This document shows positions 1 to 8,156 of a DNA stretch of 64,000 bases, piece by piece (positions within the stretch are counted from its first letter, which is position 1; each line of letters begins with the position of its first letter). A program made the translations under genes and the position numbers. Source of the stretch: Bacteroides caecimuris (lineage in GTDB: Bacteria > Bacteroidota > Bacteroidia > Bacteroidales > Bacteroidaceae); contig NZ_CP015401.2 in the NCBI RefSeq assembly GCF_001688725.2, positions 4,224,001-4,288,000 of the forward strand. The letters are read 5' to 3'. The notes below the pieces were generated by a model. It worked only from the letters and a program-made list of their open reading frames with translations, made no database searches and was not told the DNA's origin.

Positions 1-506
1 GTCTGACCACTCACCGGAAGATAAGCAGCTACACTATCGGCATCTGCTCCGTATGCTGCCATGTATTTCTTATCCATTGCCAGAATCAACGAAAGATAAC
101 CTCCCGCAGAATGACCGGAAACAAAAATATGATCCCTACGACCACCATACTTTTCAATATTCTTGAAAACCCATGCCACAGCTTCAGCCGCATCTTCGAT
201 GTAAGCCGGATTCTTTGCTTTCGGACTCAAACGGTAATTCACCGCCACTACTGCAAACCCTTGTTCTCTCAGTTCTTTGGGGACAAATTTATTTCCACCT
301 TCCATACCACCACCGTGAAACCAGACGATAGTTGAGAAATCCTTCTTGTTTTCAGGATAATAAATATCCAGTTTACAACGTTCCAGACGATAGGTGTCCG
401 TTTCGGAACCGGAGATATAAGATATATCTTTGTCGGTACGATAAACATTTTGTGCTTGAGCAATGCAAGTACAAAGCAAAAAGAGAAGAAGGCAAATCTT
501 TTTCAT
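1..506 (-). CDS. Secreted alpha/beta hydrolase (esterase/lipase-like), C-terminus beyond window
   Basis: Reading from the ATG at 506 on the minus strand gives an open frame of 168 codons that runs off the left edge, so only the N-terminal half is seen. It starts with a signal peptide (MKKICLLLFLLCTCIAQAQ). It then shows the oxyanion-hole motif HGGG near residue 69 and the nucleophile elbow GHSAGG near residue 135, with the Ser as expected nucleophile. The spacing of the two motifs is typical of the BD-FAE/esterase-lipase branch of alpha/beta hydrolases, which cut ester groups from polysaccharide side chains or small esters. The Asp/His of the triad lie outside the window. A -7 promoter box lies about 80 bp upstream. 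The substrate cannot be told from the sequence. Confidence 0.85.
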   Translation of the reverse strand, partial: MKKICLLLFLLCTCIAQAQNVYRTDKDISYISGSETDTYRLERCKLDIYYPENKKDFSTIVWFHGGGMEGGNKFVPKELREQGFAVVAVNYRLSPKAKNPAYIEDAAEAVAWVFKNIEKYGGRRDHIFVSGHSAGGYLSLILAMDKKYMAAYGADADSVAAYLPVSGQ

Positions 507-583
507 GACTTTATTTATTTTCAATGGTTCAATATTATATTAACTATCAGCCTAAACAGTTCGTTCTTTTCTTCAGACGGGAA

Positions 584-591
584 CAAAGATA
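584..591 (-). promoter_or_regulatory. -7 box upstream of the alpha/beta hydrolase
   Basis: The minus strand reads TATCTTTG, a perfect match to the Bacteroides -7 consensus TAnnTTTG. No good TTTG -33 box lies at the usual 19-21 bp. It would give a leader of about 70 nt before the ATG at 506. Confidence 0.5.
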
Positions 592-888
592 AGACCTTAT
601 TCCAAAAACATAAGCAAAAAAGACTAAGAAAAGAAAGTTGTATTACCTGAAGCACTAACTATTGATTAAAAAGGAAAGTTCTTCCAACTTGAACAAACGC
701 TATTCAGAGCCTGTTTAAATTCTCTTCAGTCATAATTTTATAGCTGATATTTCAACTTACCCCGGCTCTTCTTGTCGCGTCCGTCTGTAGTTGGCGGAAG
801 GGGTATTAACAGTTGCGCTCTTGGCTATTAATAGAAAACTTCCCGCCCATTAAGTATAAAGTTCCTTCGGACAGGAAGGAAACTTTCT
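592..888. other. Intergenic DNA with an AGAGCCTG motif
   Basis: No open frame here looks like a gene. The only recognisable item is AGAGCCTGTTTAAATT at 706-721. It pairs as an inverted repeat with the sequence ending at 2836, on the far side of the IS element. Confidence 0.4.
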
Positions 889-898
889 TTTCATTCGA

Positions 899-2479
899 CA
901 GGGAAAACGCACGATTTAAAAGGCTTTAATAAAGGTATCTATCAAATTAGTTAAGTACTCATCACTCCATCCTGCCTTCTTCCTTTTCCTATTGACCGAA
1001 GTCTTCTTGTCTTCATCCTGATAATTCTTCAAAATGGTCAATGCCATTTTCGTTAAAGTGGAAAAGTTTTGTGCCGAATTCATCATTTTTCTTCCATCAT
1101 CTTCATTAAATGTAACATCCAATTGCCAATGCAATCCATTTTCTACCGCCCAATGCTTTCTCTTATATTTAAGAATAAGCTCTGGATTGTTCACTAATGA
1201 AGAGATGAAACAATGTTTCTCATTTTGTATTTCTCCTGTGGCTATATTTATTTTCTCGGTCTTTATCATTCCATAAGTCCTAAGATTCTTCCAATCGCGA
1301 TAACAGAACCCTAATCTACTGGGCTCAGAGCAGGATATGCAGGTCCTTGTCACCATAAATCCATGACCTTCTGTGGTTTCTTCAGCTCTTTTGATAAAAT
1401 CATTTTTTCTTCCGGAAATTAGCAAGTACTCCGCATCGTTTTCGATATTTTCCCTTAGTTTTAAATGGTTGTCTTTCACCTCTAAAAGATAATCGGCTTG
1501 TTTCTCTACTATTTTTTCTACAATTTTCTTTTGGGTACCAAGTGCATCGATGGTAACTACATCTCCTTGTCGTATATCAATGTCGTCCAGTAATTTGGGT
1601 ATTGCTACTATTTCATTCTCTTTTATTGAGACCCGTTCCTGCCCTAATGACAGACTCATATCAGAAAGAAAGGCACTGACAACATGAAGTTTGGCTACTG
1701 ATGCCTGCTCCTTTGTTATTTTACCCGCTGACTCTTGTACCAGTTTATCAGCATTGATGGCACCACGGATCGTTTTTCCGTCAATAGCTATATGTCTATT
1801 CGTATAAAGATCATTTCCCTCATTAATTTGAACTTTCGACCAGTCACAATCTTCTATGGATGGTGAATCCCCCCTCATATTACGGGCCCATTCTCTGTAA
1901 CAACTCTCTAATTTTTCCGTTTTTATGATACAAAAAAATCGGCGTAATGTATCATGTGACGGGGTAGTTTCTAAGTCCGGTATGAATCTTCTAAGAAAAT
2001 CTTTCTTATAACGGGCGAAGTCTGCTATATCATTCCAACTCTGACAATCACAAAAAATACCTGATAAAGTGACAAGCATTATCAATTTGCCCGAATAAGT
2101 GACTTTATTCTTTTCACGTGGGTCGATTGTATCAATAGCTTCAGACATACTGGCCATATGACGCGCCAATTCGTCATTTATTAAAAAATCTTTTGCAATC
2201 TTATCCATTACTATTTATTATTTAGGCGTGAAGATAATGAAATACTAGAAGGTATACAATATAAATAATCAATATATCAATTGAAGAACCACGAAGATAA
2301 AAAAAAGGATGAAACCAATAGGTAACATGACAATGGGAAGTTGTGACATGTCTATAGGAGGAAAAGAAAGTAGGAAGACTTTATTTATTAGATATAAAAG
2401 AGTTTTGCCATCAAATAAGTTTTGAGAAGAAAAGATAAATGCTGGTTATTAGATAATTAACGATCGTGCGTTTTCCCTG
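899..2479 (-). mobile_element. Complete ISAs1-family insertion sequence, 1581 bp
   Basis: The ends are a perfect 17-bp inverted repeat, CAGGGAAAACGCACGAT at 899-915 and its reverse complement at 2463-2479. They are flanked by a perfect 10-bp direct repeat TTTCATTCGA at 889-898 and 2480-2489, which is a target-site duplication of the size usual for ISAs1 elements. The single transposase gene is intact and on the minus strand, with about 270 bp of non-coding DNA between its start and the right end. The right end lies 2 bp (after the duplication) from a palindromic 21-bp repeat array. Perfect ends and duplication suggest a recent insertion. Confidence 0.95.
916..2208 (-). CDS. ISAs1-family DDE transposase
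   Basis: This 430-residue protein carries the ISAs1 hallmarks: an N-terminal domain with CQSWNDIADFARYKKDFLRR, then a DDE catalytic core. The likely catalytic residues are Asp143 in IAIDGKTIRGA, Asp221 in VVTIDALGTQ and Glu356 in HWAVENGLHWQLD. The frame is intact and full length for the family. The stop lies directly inside the left inverted repeat, which is common in compact IS elements. It acts in the cytoplasm on the ends of its own element. It shares family and core motifs with the transposase at 29576-30727, but the two are clearly different proteins (430 and 383 residues). Confidence 0.95.
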   Translation of the reverse strand: MDKIAKDFLINDELARHMASMSEAIDTIDPREKNKVTYSGKLIMLVTLSGIFCDCQSWNDIADFARYKKDFLRRFIPDLETTPSHDTLRRFFCIIKTEKLESCYREWARNMRGDSPSIEDCDWSKVQINEGNDLYTNRHIAIDGKTIRGAINADKLVQESAGKITKEQASVAKLHVVSAFLSDMSLSLGQERVSIKENEIVAIPKLLDDIDIRQGDVVTIDALGTQKKIVEKIVEKQADYLLEVKDNHLKLRENIENDAEYLLISGRKNDFIKRAEETTEGHGFMVTRTCISCSEPSRLGFCYRDWKNLRTYGMIKTEKINIATGEIQNEKHCFISSLVNNPELILKYKRKHWAVENGLHWQLDVTFNEDDGRKMMNSAQNFSTLTKMALTILKNYQDEDKKTSVNRKRKKAGWSDEYLTNLIDTFIKAF

Positions 2480-2495
2480 TTTCATTCGATGCAAA

Positions 2496-2583
2496 CTATA
2501 AACGCAAGCTTTGATTATATAATTGCAAGCTTCGTTTTTATAATCAAAGCCTTTGTTTTTATAAACGAAGCTTGCGTTTATAG
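2496..2583. repeat. Palindromic array of four 21-bp units (family with GCAAGCTT core)
   Basis: Four consecutive 21-bp units starting with ATAA and built around a GCAAGCTT-like core can be read from 2498 to about 2581. The outer arms, CTATAAACGCAAGCTT at 2496-2511 and its reverse complement at 2568-2583, are a perfect 16-bp inverted repeat, so the whole array can fold on itself. A second array of the same design, also four units of 21 bp, is at 29312-29407. It lies 6 bp right of the target duplication of the first IS (2 bp if the conserved CAAA edge at 2492 is included). No coding potential is seen. Confidence 0.75.
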
Positions 2584-2681
2584 ATTACGGTTAACGAAAA
2601 ATAAGTTTACATGCTGATAATAAGAAGTTTACAATTAATGAAAGAGAACTTTTCTATTAATGAATGAAAAGTGGGTTATTA

Positions 2682-2836
2682 AGAGCCTGCTCCGAGTTTT
2701 GCCCGACACAGTTTTGAGAGTTGCTCTCGAGTATATTTTCTGTTGTTGTGAGGAGCATGACGGAGACTATGTGACGAATAAAAACTGGTCGGTAAAGCCT
2801 ATCTAACATAATCTCAGGAAAATCTAAACAGGCTCT
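2682..2836. repeat. Possible MITE-like element with AGAGCCTG ends
   Basis: A 155-bp stretch is bounded by AGAGCCTG at 2682-2689 and the inverted CAGGCTCT at 2829-2836. No target duplication is visible. It contains a 60-codon minus-strand frame that I regard as fortuitous. The right end also matches 704-728 in inverted orientation at about 19 of 25 positions, so 706-2836 could be a larger element interrupted by the IS. The same CAGGCTCT motif closes the hairpin after lgt at 53320-53327. Confidence 0.35.
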
Positions 2837-3035
2837 CAATCTGCCACTTCAAAATGAAAAATCACTTATTGATATTGTTTATATAATTGCATTTCATCCA
2901 TACTACATTATAAGCACCCACCGTCTTTAGCCGAACATTCAGCACCGAACGCCCTTCCATCAATAAGCGTCTTTTAAATAATTATACACTTGATAATATA
3001 TACTTTCAATGTTCTATTTTTAATATTATACAAGG

Positions 3036-3152
3036 AAATGGCCAATTAGAAAATAACGAACCGGAAAATAAACTGCATAAATAAATGCATGAGCATACAA
3101 AAAGATGCCTAATATTGCATAAAAGCAAACAGGATATGCATCTTTCTCTATT
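3036..3152. repeat. Dispersed ~120-bp repeat, copy 1
   Basis: This stretch aligns over its whole length with 48647-48765 in the same orientation. It has long identical blocks such as AAAATAAACTGCATAAATAA and TATGCATCTTTCTCT. No reading frame is conserved between the copies. Each copy is followed within about 20-40 bp by a palindromic 21-22-bp array, but the two arrays belong to different sequence families. Confidence 0.7.
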
Positions 3153-3170
3153 CAGAAACCGCTCATTACT

Positions 3171-3242
3171 TTAAAACCAACGAAGTGTTCCTCGGTGTGC
3201 ATCGACTTGTTCCTCACCGGGGAAGCTATCGCTCCCCAGTGA
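3171..3242. repeat. Short 22-bp-period repeat array (CCAACGA family, copy 1)
   Basis: Units of about 22 bp built on GTTCCTC...GGGGAA begin with TTAAAACCAACGA at 3171. The same opening (TTTAAAACCAACGA) and the same style of units occur at 56618-56673. It lies downstream of the GH31-ending operon. The rest of the non-coding stretch, 3243-3707, holds nothing else that I recognise. Confidence 0.45.
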
Positions 3243-3707
3243 AGGAGATAAAAATGGACTATTAAGAAACATTTTTTTCTCTAGTTTACCATAATATATC
3301 GGAAAGGAAAAAACAATAAAATGATTAGTTATTCGGGCATCTGTTCTCCAAATAACAAAAATAATCAAAAATCTATCACACTTCGAATAGAATATTTTCA
3401 AAACAGCAGAAAGGGAGAATCACGTAATCACAAATGCAGGACATTTTCCTGCTTTTCTTTACCAAACTGCAATTCACGTCCTTCTTCCAATGATTAAATA
3501 TTCCTTTTTTAAGAATCATCGTTTTTTAAGAAGGTTATTGATTCCTTCAGAAGGCTCTTTCGACTTTTATCCTTCAATAGCTCTTTTGTCTTATCCGCCA
3601 AAAACAGGGGGATATTAATCAAATTACCATCTTGTTTCAAATTCAGCATTGAATAGCGAATCAGGTAAGCGGGTTGGAAAAGCTTCTCATAATGAATCAC
3701 ACTTTTG

Positions 3708-3743
3708 ATATCAGAAATGTGATAACTTACACATTTCTGATAT
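3708..3743. repeat. Perfect 14-bp inverted repeat, 8-bp loop
   Basis: ATATCAGAAATGTG at 3708-3721 and its exact reverse complement at 3730-3743 form a hairpin about 80 bp past the GH31 stop codon. There is no following T-run on either strand, so a simple intrinsic terminator is unlikely. It could be an mRNA 3' end stabiliser, a processing site, or an operator for a dimeric regulator. Confidence 0.5.
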
Positions 3744-3822
3744 GAGTTTCGTGCGAATCTACACATTATCCATATAAAACGAAAGAAAAACTCTGAATAT
3801 TAGCTTGCCAACAGCTCCCTGT

Positions 3823-6339
3823 TTATTTAAAAGTAATCATCAACTGTTCATCAACACCTTTATCAGGTATTCTCACACTACAGATACCTGCCTCCTTATC
3901 CCAACTCCACGCTACAGTTTCAGTGTCATTCTCCAGATTTTCTTCCAAACGTTCCGGTTTAGTTTTCTTTATCTTCTTTCCTTTGACAGTTACCTCTTTC
4001 GGAGCTTTCGCAGAATAAATACGGAACAACAGATTTCTCGGACCGGGAACGGTGTAGCCTTTTCCTTCACGGGCAAAGACGGTCAGTTCATATCCATTTG
4101 CCAGAGTGCTGCAAATAATCGGTGTTTTGACAAATTCATGACGCTGGTACCCTAAGTTTTCTCCTTCATCTTCGTAAAGGGTAAAGGCAGCCTGTGCACC
4201 TTCTTGTGCGGGGAAGATTTCAAAAGTAAGTGGATATACCGGTTTCTCATGGATGTAGTTCATCACCGGCATCGTAGGGATGATGGAACCTTGCTTCACA
4301 AACATGGGAACAGAGGACAAGGGAGCGTCAACGGTAGTCCATTGCTCTCCGGTGTAGACCGTCTGCTTGTTGTTGTAGTCTATCCATGTACCTTCAGGAA
4401 GATACACGTTCTTTGTGCGGGCACCTTTCTTCACCACGGGAGCCACCAACAATTCACGACCGAACAGGAATTGGGCATCCGTGGAGAAAGTTTCCATATC
4501 CATTGGATATTCCAGAAACAGAGGTCGCATGATAGGCAATCCTGTATCATACGCTTCGCGGGCGTAAGTGTAGATATACGGTAACAAACGATATTTCAGT
4601 TCGATAGCCGCTTTCGCGTTCTTTTCCGCTTCCGGTCCGAAAAGCCACGGTTCCACCGGGTTATCTCCCTCATGGTGGATACGACTCAAAGGATTGAATG
4701 CACCGAATTGAATCCAACGGGTATAGAGTTCCGCCATAGCCGGATAATCCTCAATGTCTCCACAGTAACCGGTGATATCACAGGAAGAAAACGGGATTAA
4801 TCCCAACCCTGCGGAAAGCATTACAGGAATCTGATTGGCCAACTGTCCCCACCCTTGCAGTACATCGTCTCCGTTTCCGCTGTCACCCGTCCAGCCGAAC
4901 GTATAACGTTGCAATCCGGCATAAGCAGCACGGGTCATTTGGAAAACACGACGGTCCGGATTCCTCTTTTCAAATTGCTCCTTCACCACTTTGTCCCAAG
5001 TCAGTCCGTAGACATTATGGATTTCATCATGCATACCGAGATGGTGCTTCATCACCAGGCGTTCCGTCTGCTCTTCATTGCTCCATGCAGGTTCGCCCAT
5101 GTCGGTCCAGAAGCCGGAGATACCATCGTCAATCGGTTTCTGCTGATAAGTTCCCCACCAGTCGGCTACGGCAGGCAAGGTAAAATCCACCACTCCGCAG
5201 TTTCCACCCCACGGCCAGGGCATATCGTAGCTTTTACCGTTCGTATGGTCCTTTACAAAATAGCCCAGGCGGTCTGCTTCTTCCCATTGTTTTTTGTTGG
5301 CTTGTGCAATTACCGGATCTTGAGATACGACTACCTTAAAACCCATCTCTTTCAAATCCGAAAGCATCTTTTTGGGGTTTTCATAGTTTCCTTTGCGCCA
5401 TTCGAAATCCTGCAAATATTCTGTCCAGCCGATATCCTGATAGATAATATCACAAGGGATTCCCCGTTTCCGGTAGCCTTCGGCTATCTCACGACTTAGC
5501 TTTTCACTTGTCAACAGACCGCGGCATTGAGCAAAACCCAACGCCCATTTCGGCGGCATGATAGGTTTTCCGGTCAGTCCGACGTATTGACTGATGATTT
5601 CTTTATAGTCTTTACCGAAGATAAAGTAATATACCATTTCCCCGTTCGGCGCTTCAAAGCTGTAATAATCACGGCTTTCCGTTCCGAATTTAAATTCCGT
5701 CTTATAGGTGTTATCAAGGAAAATACCATATCGGTAATTGCTCATAAAGAAAGGAATACTCTTGTAAAGAGGATCTTCTACCACGCTATAACAAGGTTTG
5801 TCGCTATTCCACATCTTATAAGACTCGCCACGACGATCCATCTTTCCCGCTTTCTCACCAAGTCCGAAGAAGTGCTCGTCACGACGAAGCACTTTATATT
5901 CCACCTTCTTCGTCCCTTCACTGACATGGCCTTTATCGGCATAATCACTAAACAAGAGTTTCTGATATTTATCGAATATCTGAAGACTCATCGGAGATTT
6001 ATTCACCCGGATACGCAACTTCGGAGTAAATATCTCGTAACAGGCCGCCTGTTCATCCACATGAATAGTTCCTACCTCTTCCAGTTCTTCATTAATCACT
6101 GCAAACGAAGCATTTCTTCGTTGCAACTGCCCGTCGGGTGAGAACCAGATTTTCACGACGGAAGAGCTGCAAAGTTGCAATTGCAAGGCGGCACTGTCCG
6201 CCAGGTGAAAAGTCACCTGACGTCCCTGCTGTGTAAAAGAAGTGCATGTACGTGTCTCATTTTCCGCCCAAACCCATGTTGGAAATACCAGACACAACAC
6301 CCATACCCATAATTTATATCTAATCATCATACCTATCAT
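3823..6339 (-). CDS. GH31 alpha-glucosidase (secreted), last gene of the glucan locus
   Basis: This 838-residue protein has a signal peptide and then an N-terminal beta-sandwich, a (beta/alpha)8 barrel and C-terminal beta domains, the normal GH31 layout and length. The nucleophile is Asp413 in FWTDMGEP and the acid/base is Asp486 in FGWTGDSGNG. GH31 enzymes release alpha-linked glucose (or xylose) from non-reducing ends. Next to GH66 and a SusE/F-like protein the expected role is trimming isomalto-oligosaccharides in the periplasm. Start codons are possible at residues 1, 4 and 5 (6339, 6330, 6327); MIRYKLW is the most natural signal start. It follows the GH66 gene by 24 bp in the same operon. 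Confidence 0.93.
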   Translation of the reverse strand: MIGMMIRYKLWVWVLCLVFPTWVWAENETRTCTSFTQQGRQVTFHLADSAALQLQLCSSSVVKIWFSPDGQLQRRNASFAVINEELEEVGTIHVDEQAACYEIFTPKLRIRVNKSPMSLQIFDKYQKLLFSDYADKGHVSEGTKKVEYKVLRRDEHFFGLGEKAGKMDRRGESYKMWNSDKPCYSVVEDPLYKSIPFFMSNYRYGIFLDNTYKTEFKFGTESRDYYSFEAPNGEMVYYFIFGKDYKEIISQYVGLTGKPIMPPKWALGFAQCRGLLTSEKLSREIAEGYRKRGIPCDIIYQDIGWTEYLQDFEWRKGNYENPKKMLSDLKEMGFKVVVSQDPVIAQANKKQWEEADRLGYFVKDHTNGKSYDMPWPWGGNCGVVDFTLPAVADWWGTYQQKPIDDGISGFWTDMGEPAWSNEEQTERLVMKHHLGMHDEIHNVYGLTWDKVVKEQFEKRNPDRRVFQMTRAAYAGLQRYTFGWTGDSGNGDDVLQGWGQLANQIPVMLSAGLGLIPFSSCDITGYCGDIEDYPAMAELYTRWIQFGAFNPLSRIHHEGDNPVEPWLFGPEAEKNAKAAIELKYRLLPYIYTYAREAYDTGLPIMRPLFLEYPMDMETFSTDAQFLFGRELLVAPVVKKGARTKNVYLPEGTWIDYNNKQTVYTGEQWTTVDAPLSSVPMFVKQGSIIPTMPVMNYIHEKPVYPLTFEIFPAQEGAQAAFTLYEDEGENLGYQRHEFVKTPIICSTLANGYELTVFAREGKGYTVPGPRNLLFRIYSAKAPKEVTVKGKKIKKTKPERLEENLENDTETVAWSWDKEAGICSVRIPDKGVDEQLMITFK

Positions 6340-6363
6340 TTTAGTTATTCTGTAGCAGCCGCT

Positions 6364-8142
6364 TTATTCAGCCACAATCATCGTCCAATATTTCAGGGAA
6401 GGCAATGTGAATGAGACAATCCCGTTCTCCTGTGTAAAGGGCAATTCCTGCAAAGCTCCTCCATGTGCATCCGGCGACGCTACCCACAGCTTATTCACCT
6501 TTGCCGACAGATTCATTTGCAAAGCTGCTTTTGTAATCAGAGCCGGTTCCGGCATCGTACCGTCCACATCTCTCCAGCTAAGACTGTTCGCTTGCGAGAA
6601 ATTAAGAAGATGTATCACTTGCTTGCCACCTACCTGCTTGGCATAAGTAGTAACTGATCCCTGTTGAGGAGGCCAACTATTCAGTCTCATTTCGCCATTA
6701 GTACAATTCATGGAAACACTATTCTCCGTACCGCCGTCACGAAGCAGGTTTTGATAAGAAGTCAGGAAATCATAATAACGAACCATCGCTGTTTTCAGTT
6801 CTTCGCTCATTGTCAGGTTCTCATTCGGAAAGTACTCTTTGCACAACATGTGATCGCCTCCCAACTCCAGGTGCGAACCACCCAAAGCAAACATGACAGC
6901 ATCTGTCAATAAGACACCCGGCGTATTAAATTCCCCCCGGTTATCCGCTTTATTATAATTCATATAAGCTGCAAAAACCGTATTCAACTGATAATTGCCA
7001 TAGACTCCATTTTCATAAAGAATGGCTTTCAGATTGGTAAAATCAGCCTCATCCGCCCACACTTCATTATAGAAGAAATCAACTTTACCTGTCTCTCCTA
7101 TCTGACGGGCACCGTAACGGCTGACCGCATTCATCACCAAACTCTTGTCCGGATGAGCCTGCTTCGTCGCTTCAATAAAAGAAGCATATCCCTCACGCAG
7201 ATTGACCGGAATACCGTTGTAATTGTAAAGCGTGCCGCGTCGTCCCAACTGGTCTATCTGATAGCCGTCGAAGGCAAAGTTCGCATATACATCATCATTC
7301 CTCTCATTCAAATATTTCTGCCATTCCTTATTAGAAGGATCTACCAGATAGATATTACTTTTCCATCCGCCCGGCAGATCATGACTGTCTTTAGTAGTGT
7401 GAGAAGCATCCTTAAACAAATACCATTCCTCCTTCACCCCGTCCGTAGCAGCATCCTTCAACGCTCCGAAACAAAGATTGTAAAACATAGACTTCATACC
7501 GAAACGATGCTGCGCTTCAATGTAGTTTTTCACTGAACTTGTATAAACCTCCCGGTTAGCGATGTCCATATATACTTCGTCCAACTGTGTGCGTGTACCG
7601 CCCAACGGCCAGTGATGCTTATTATGCCAGTCCTGAAACTGTACCCAATTGATGTGATGACGATTCAGATACGCCATCTCTTCCTGTGTCTTTTCAGCCG
7701 TCTTCTCCCGACTGAAATCAGCGACAAAACCATAACGTGGAAAACGTGCCGGATCACTGGATACATCTACCGCAATCGTACCGACAATCACATCTGTACC
7801 ATTCTCCTGACGGTACAGTTCCGCCATATATCCTTTGAAATCAGTAATAGGCGGTTGCCATGTCCAACTGTTACCATTTACCGACTCTTCTCCGACAACC
7901 TCCCCTAAAAGACGATAACGAACTTTAGTTCCGGCAGGCAACGCATCTTCTGCTGTAAATACCACTTTCTCCCCCGGTTTATAGAAAGCCTTATCCGTAG
8001 ACAGGTCCACACTTAAATCCGATGTTACCGGAGTCACTTCGGTAACACTGCCCGAAGCTCCTCCATTCTCCTGATTCGACTCATGATCGTCACTGCAAGC
8101 CATACACAGGAAAGCAGCCACCAAATATATTATTTTCTTCAT
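6364..8142 (-). CDS. GH66 dextranase-type lipoprotein
   Basis: This 592-residue lipoprotein has a lipobox ending in LCMAC. It carries an N-terminal beta-sandwich, then the GH66 barrel (FVADFSREKT, LNRHHINWVQFQDWHNKHHWP, FDGYQIDQLG, YNEVW) and a C-terminal beta domain. By family knowledge the Asp in GYQIDQLG (Asp297) is the nucleophile and the Glu in YNEVW (Glu360) the acid/base; the 63-residue spacing is close to that in characterised members. GH66 cuts alpha-1,6-glucan (dextran) internally, or makes cyclic isomaltosaccharides. Lipidation suggests it sits on the outer membrane beside the SusCD complex. The choice between endo-dextranase and glucanotransferase cannot be made here. Confidence 0.93.
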   Translation of the reverse strand: MKKIIYLVAAFLCMACSDDHESNQENGGASGSVTEVTPVTSDLSVDLSTDKAFYKPGEKVVFTAEDALPAGTKVRYRLLGEVVGEESVNGNSWTWQPPITDFKGYMAELYRQENGTDVIVGTIAVDVSSDPARFPRYGFVADFSREKTAEKTQEEMAYLNRHHINWVQFQDWHNKHHWPLGGTRTQLDEVYMDIANREVYTSSVKNYIEAQHRFGMKSMFYNLCFGALKDAATDGVKEEWYLFKDASHTTKDSHDLPGGWKSNIYLVDPSNKEWQKYLNERNDDVYANFAFDGYQIDQLGRRGTLYNYNGIPVNLREGYASFIEATKQAHPDKSLVMNAVSRYGARQIGETGKVDFFYNEVWADEADFTNLKAILYENGVYGNYQLNTVFAAYMNYNKADNRGEFNTPGVLLTDAVMFALGGSHLELGGDHMLCKEYFPNENLTMSEELKTAMVRYYDFLTSYQNLLRDGGTENSVSMNCTNGEMRLNSWPPQQGSVTTYAKQVGGKQVIHLLNFSQANSLSWRDVDGTMPEPALITKAALQMNLSAKVNKLWVASPDAHGGALQELPFTQENGIVSFTLPSLKYWTMIVAE

Positions 8143-8156
8143 CTTGAATTCTTGTT

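Noticed and set aside
2496..2583. CRISPR array
   Set aside because: The 21-bp units are directly adjacent with no spacers, are self-complementary, and no cas gene is present in the window.
2657..2839. 60-codon minus-strand frame starting MRACLDFPEIM
   Set aside because: It spans a probable AGAGCCTG-ended repeat, has no ribosome-binding site or recognisable domain, and is better explained as repeat sequence that happens to be open.
3509..3766. 85-codon minus-strand frame (MCRFARNSYQKC...) after the GH31 gene
   Set aside because: No recognisable family, no clear start signal, and it contains the perfect 14-bp inverted repeat at 3708-3743 near its start. It could be a gene fragment, but I cannot support it.
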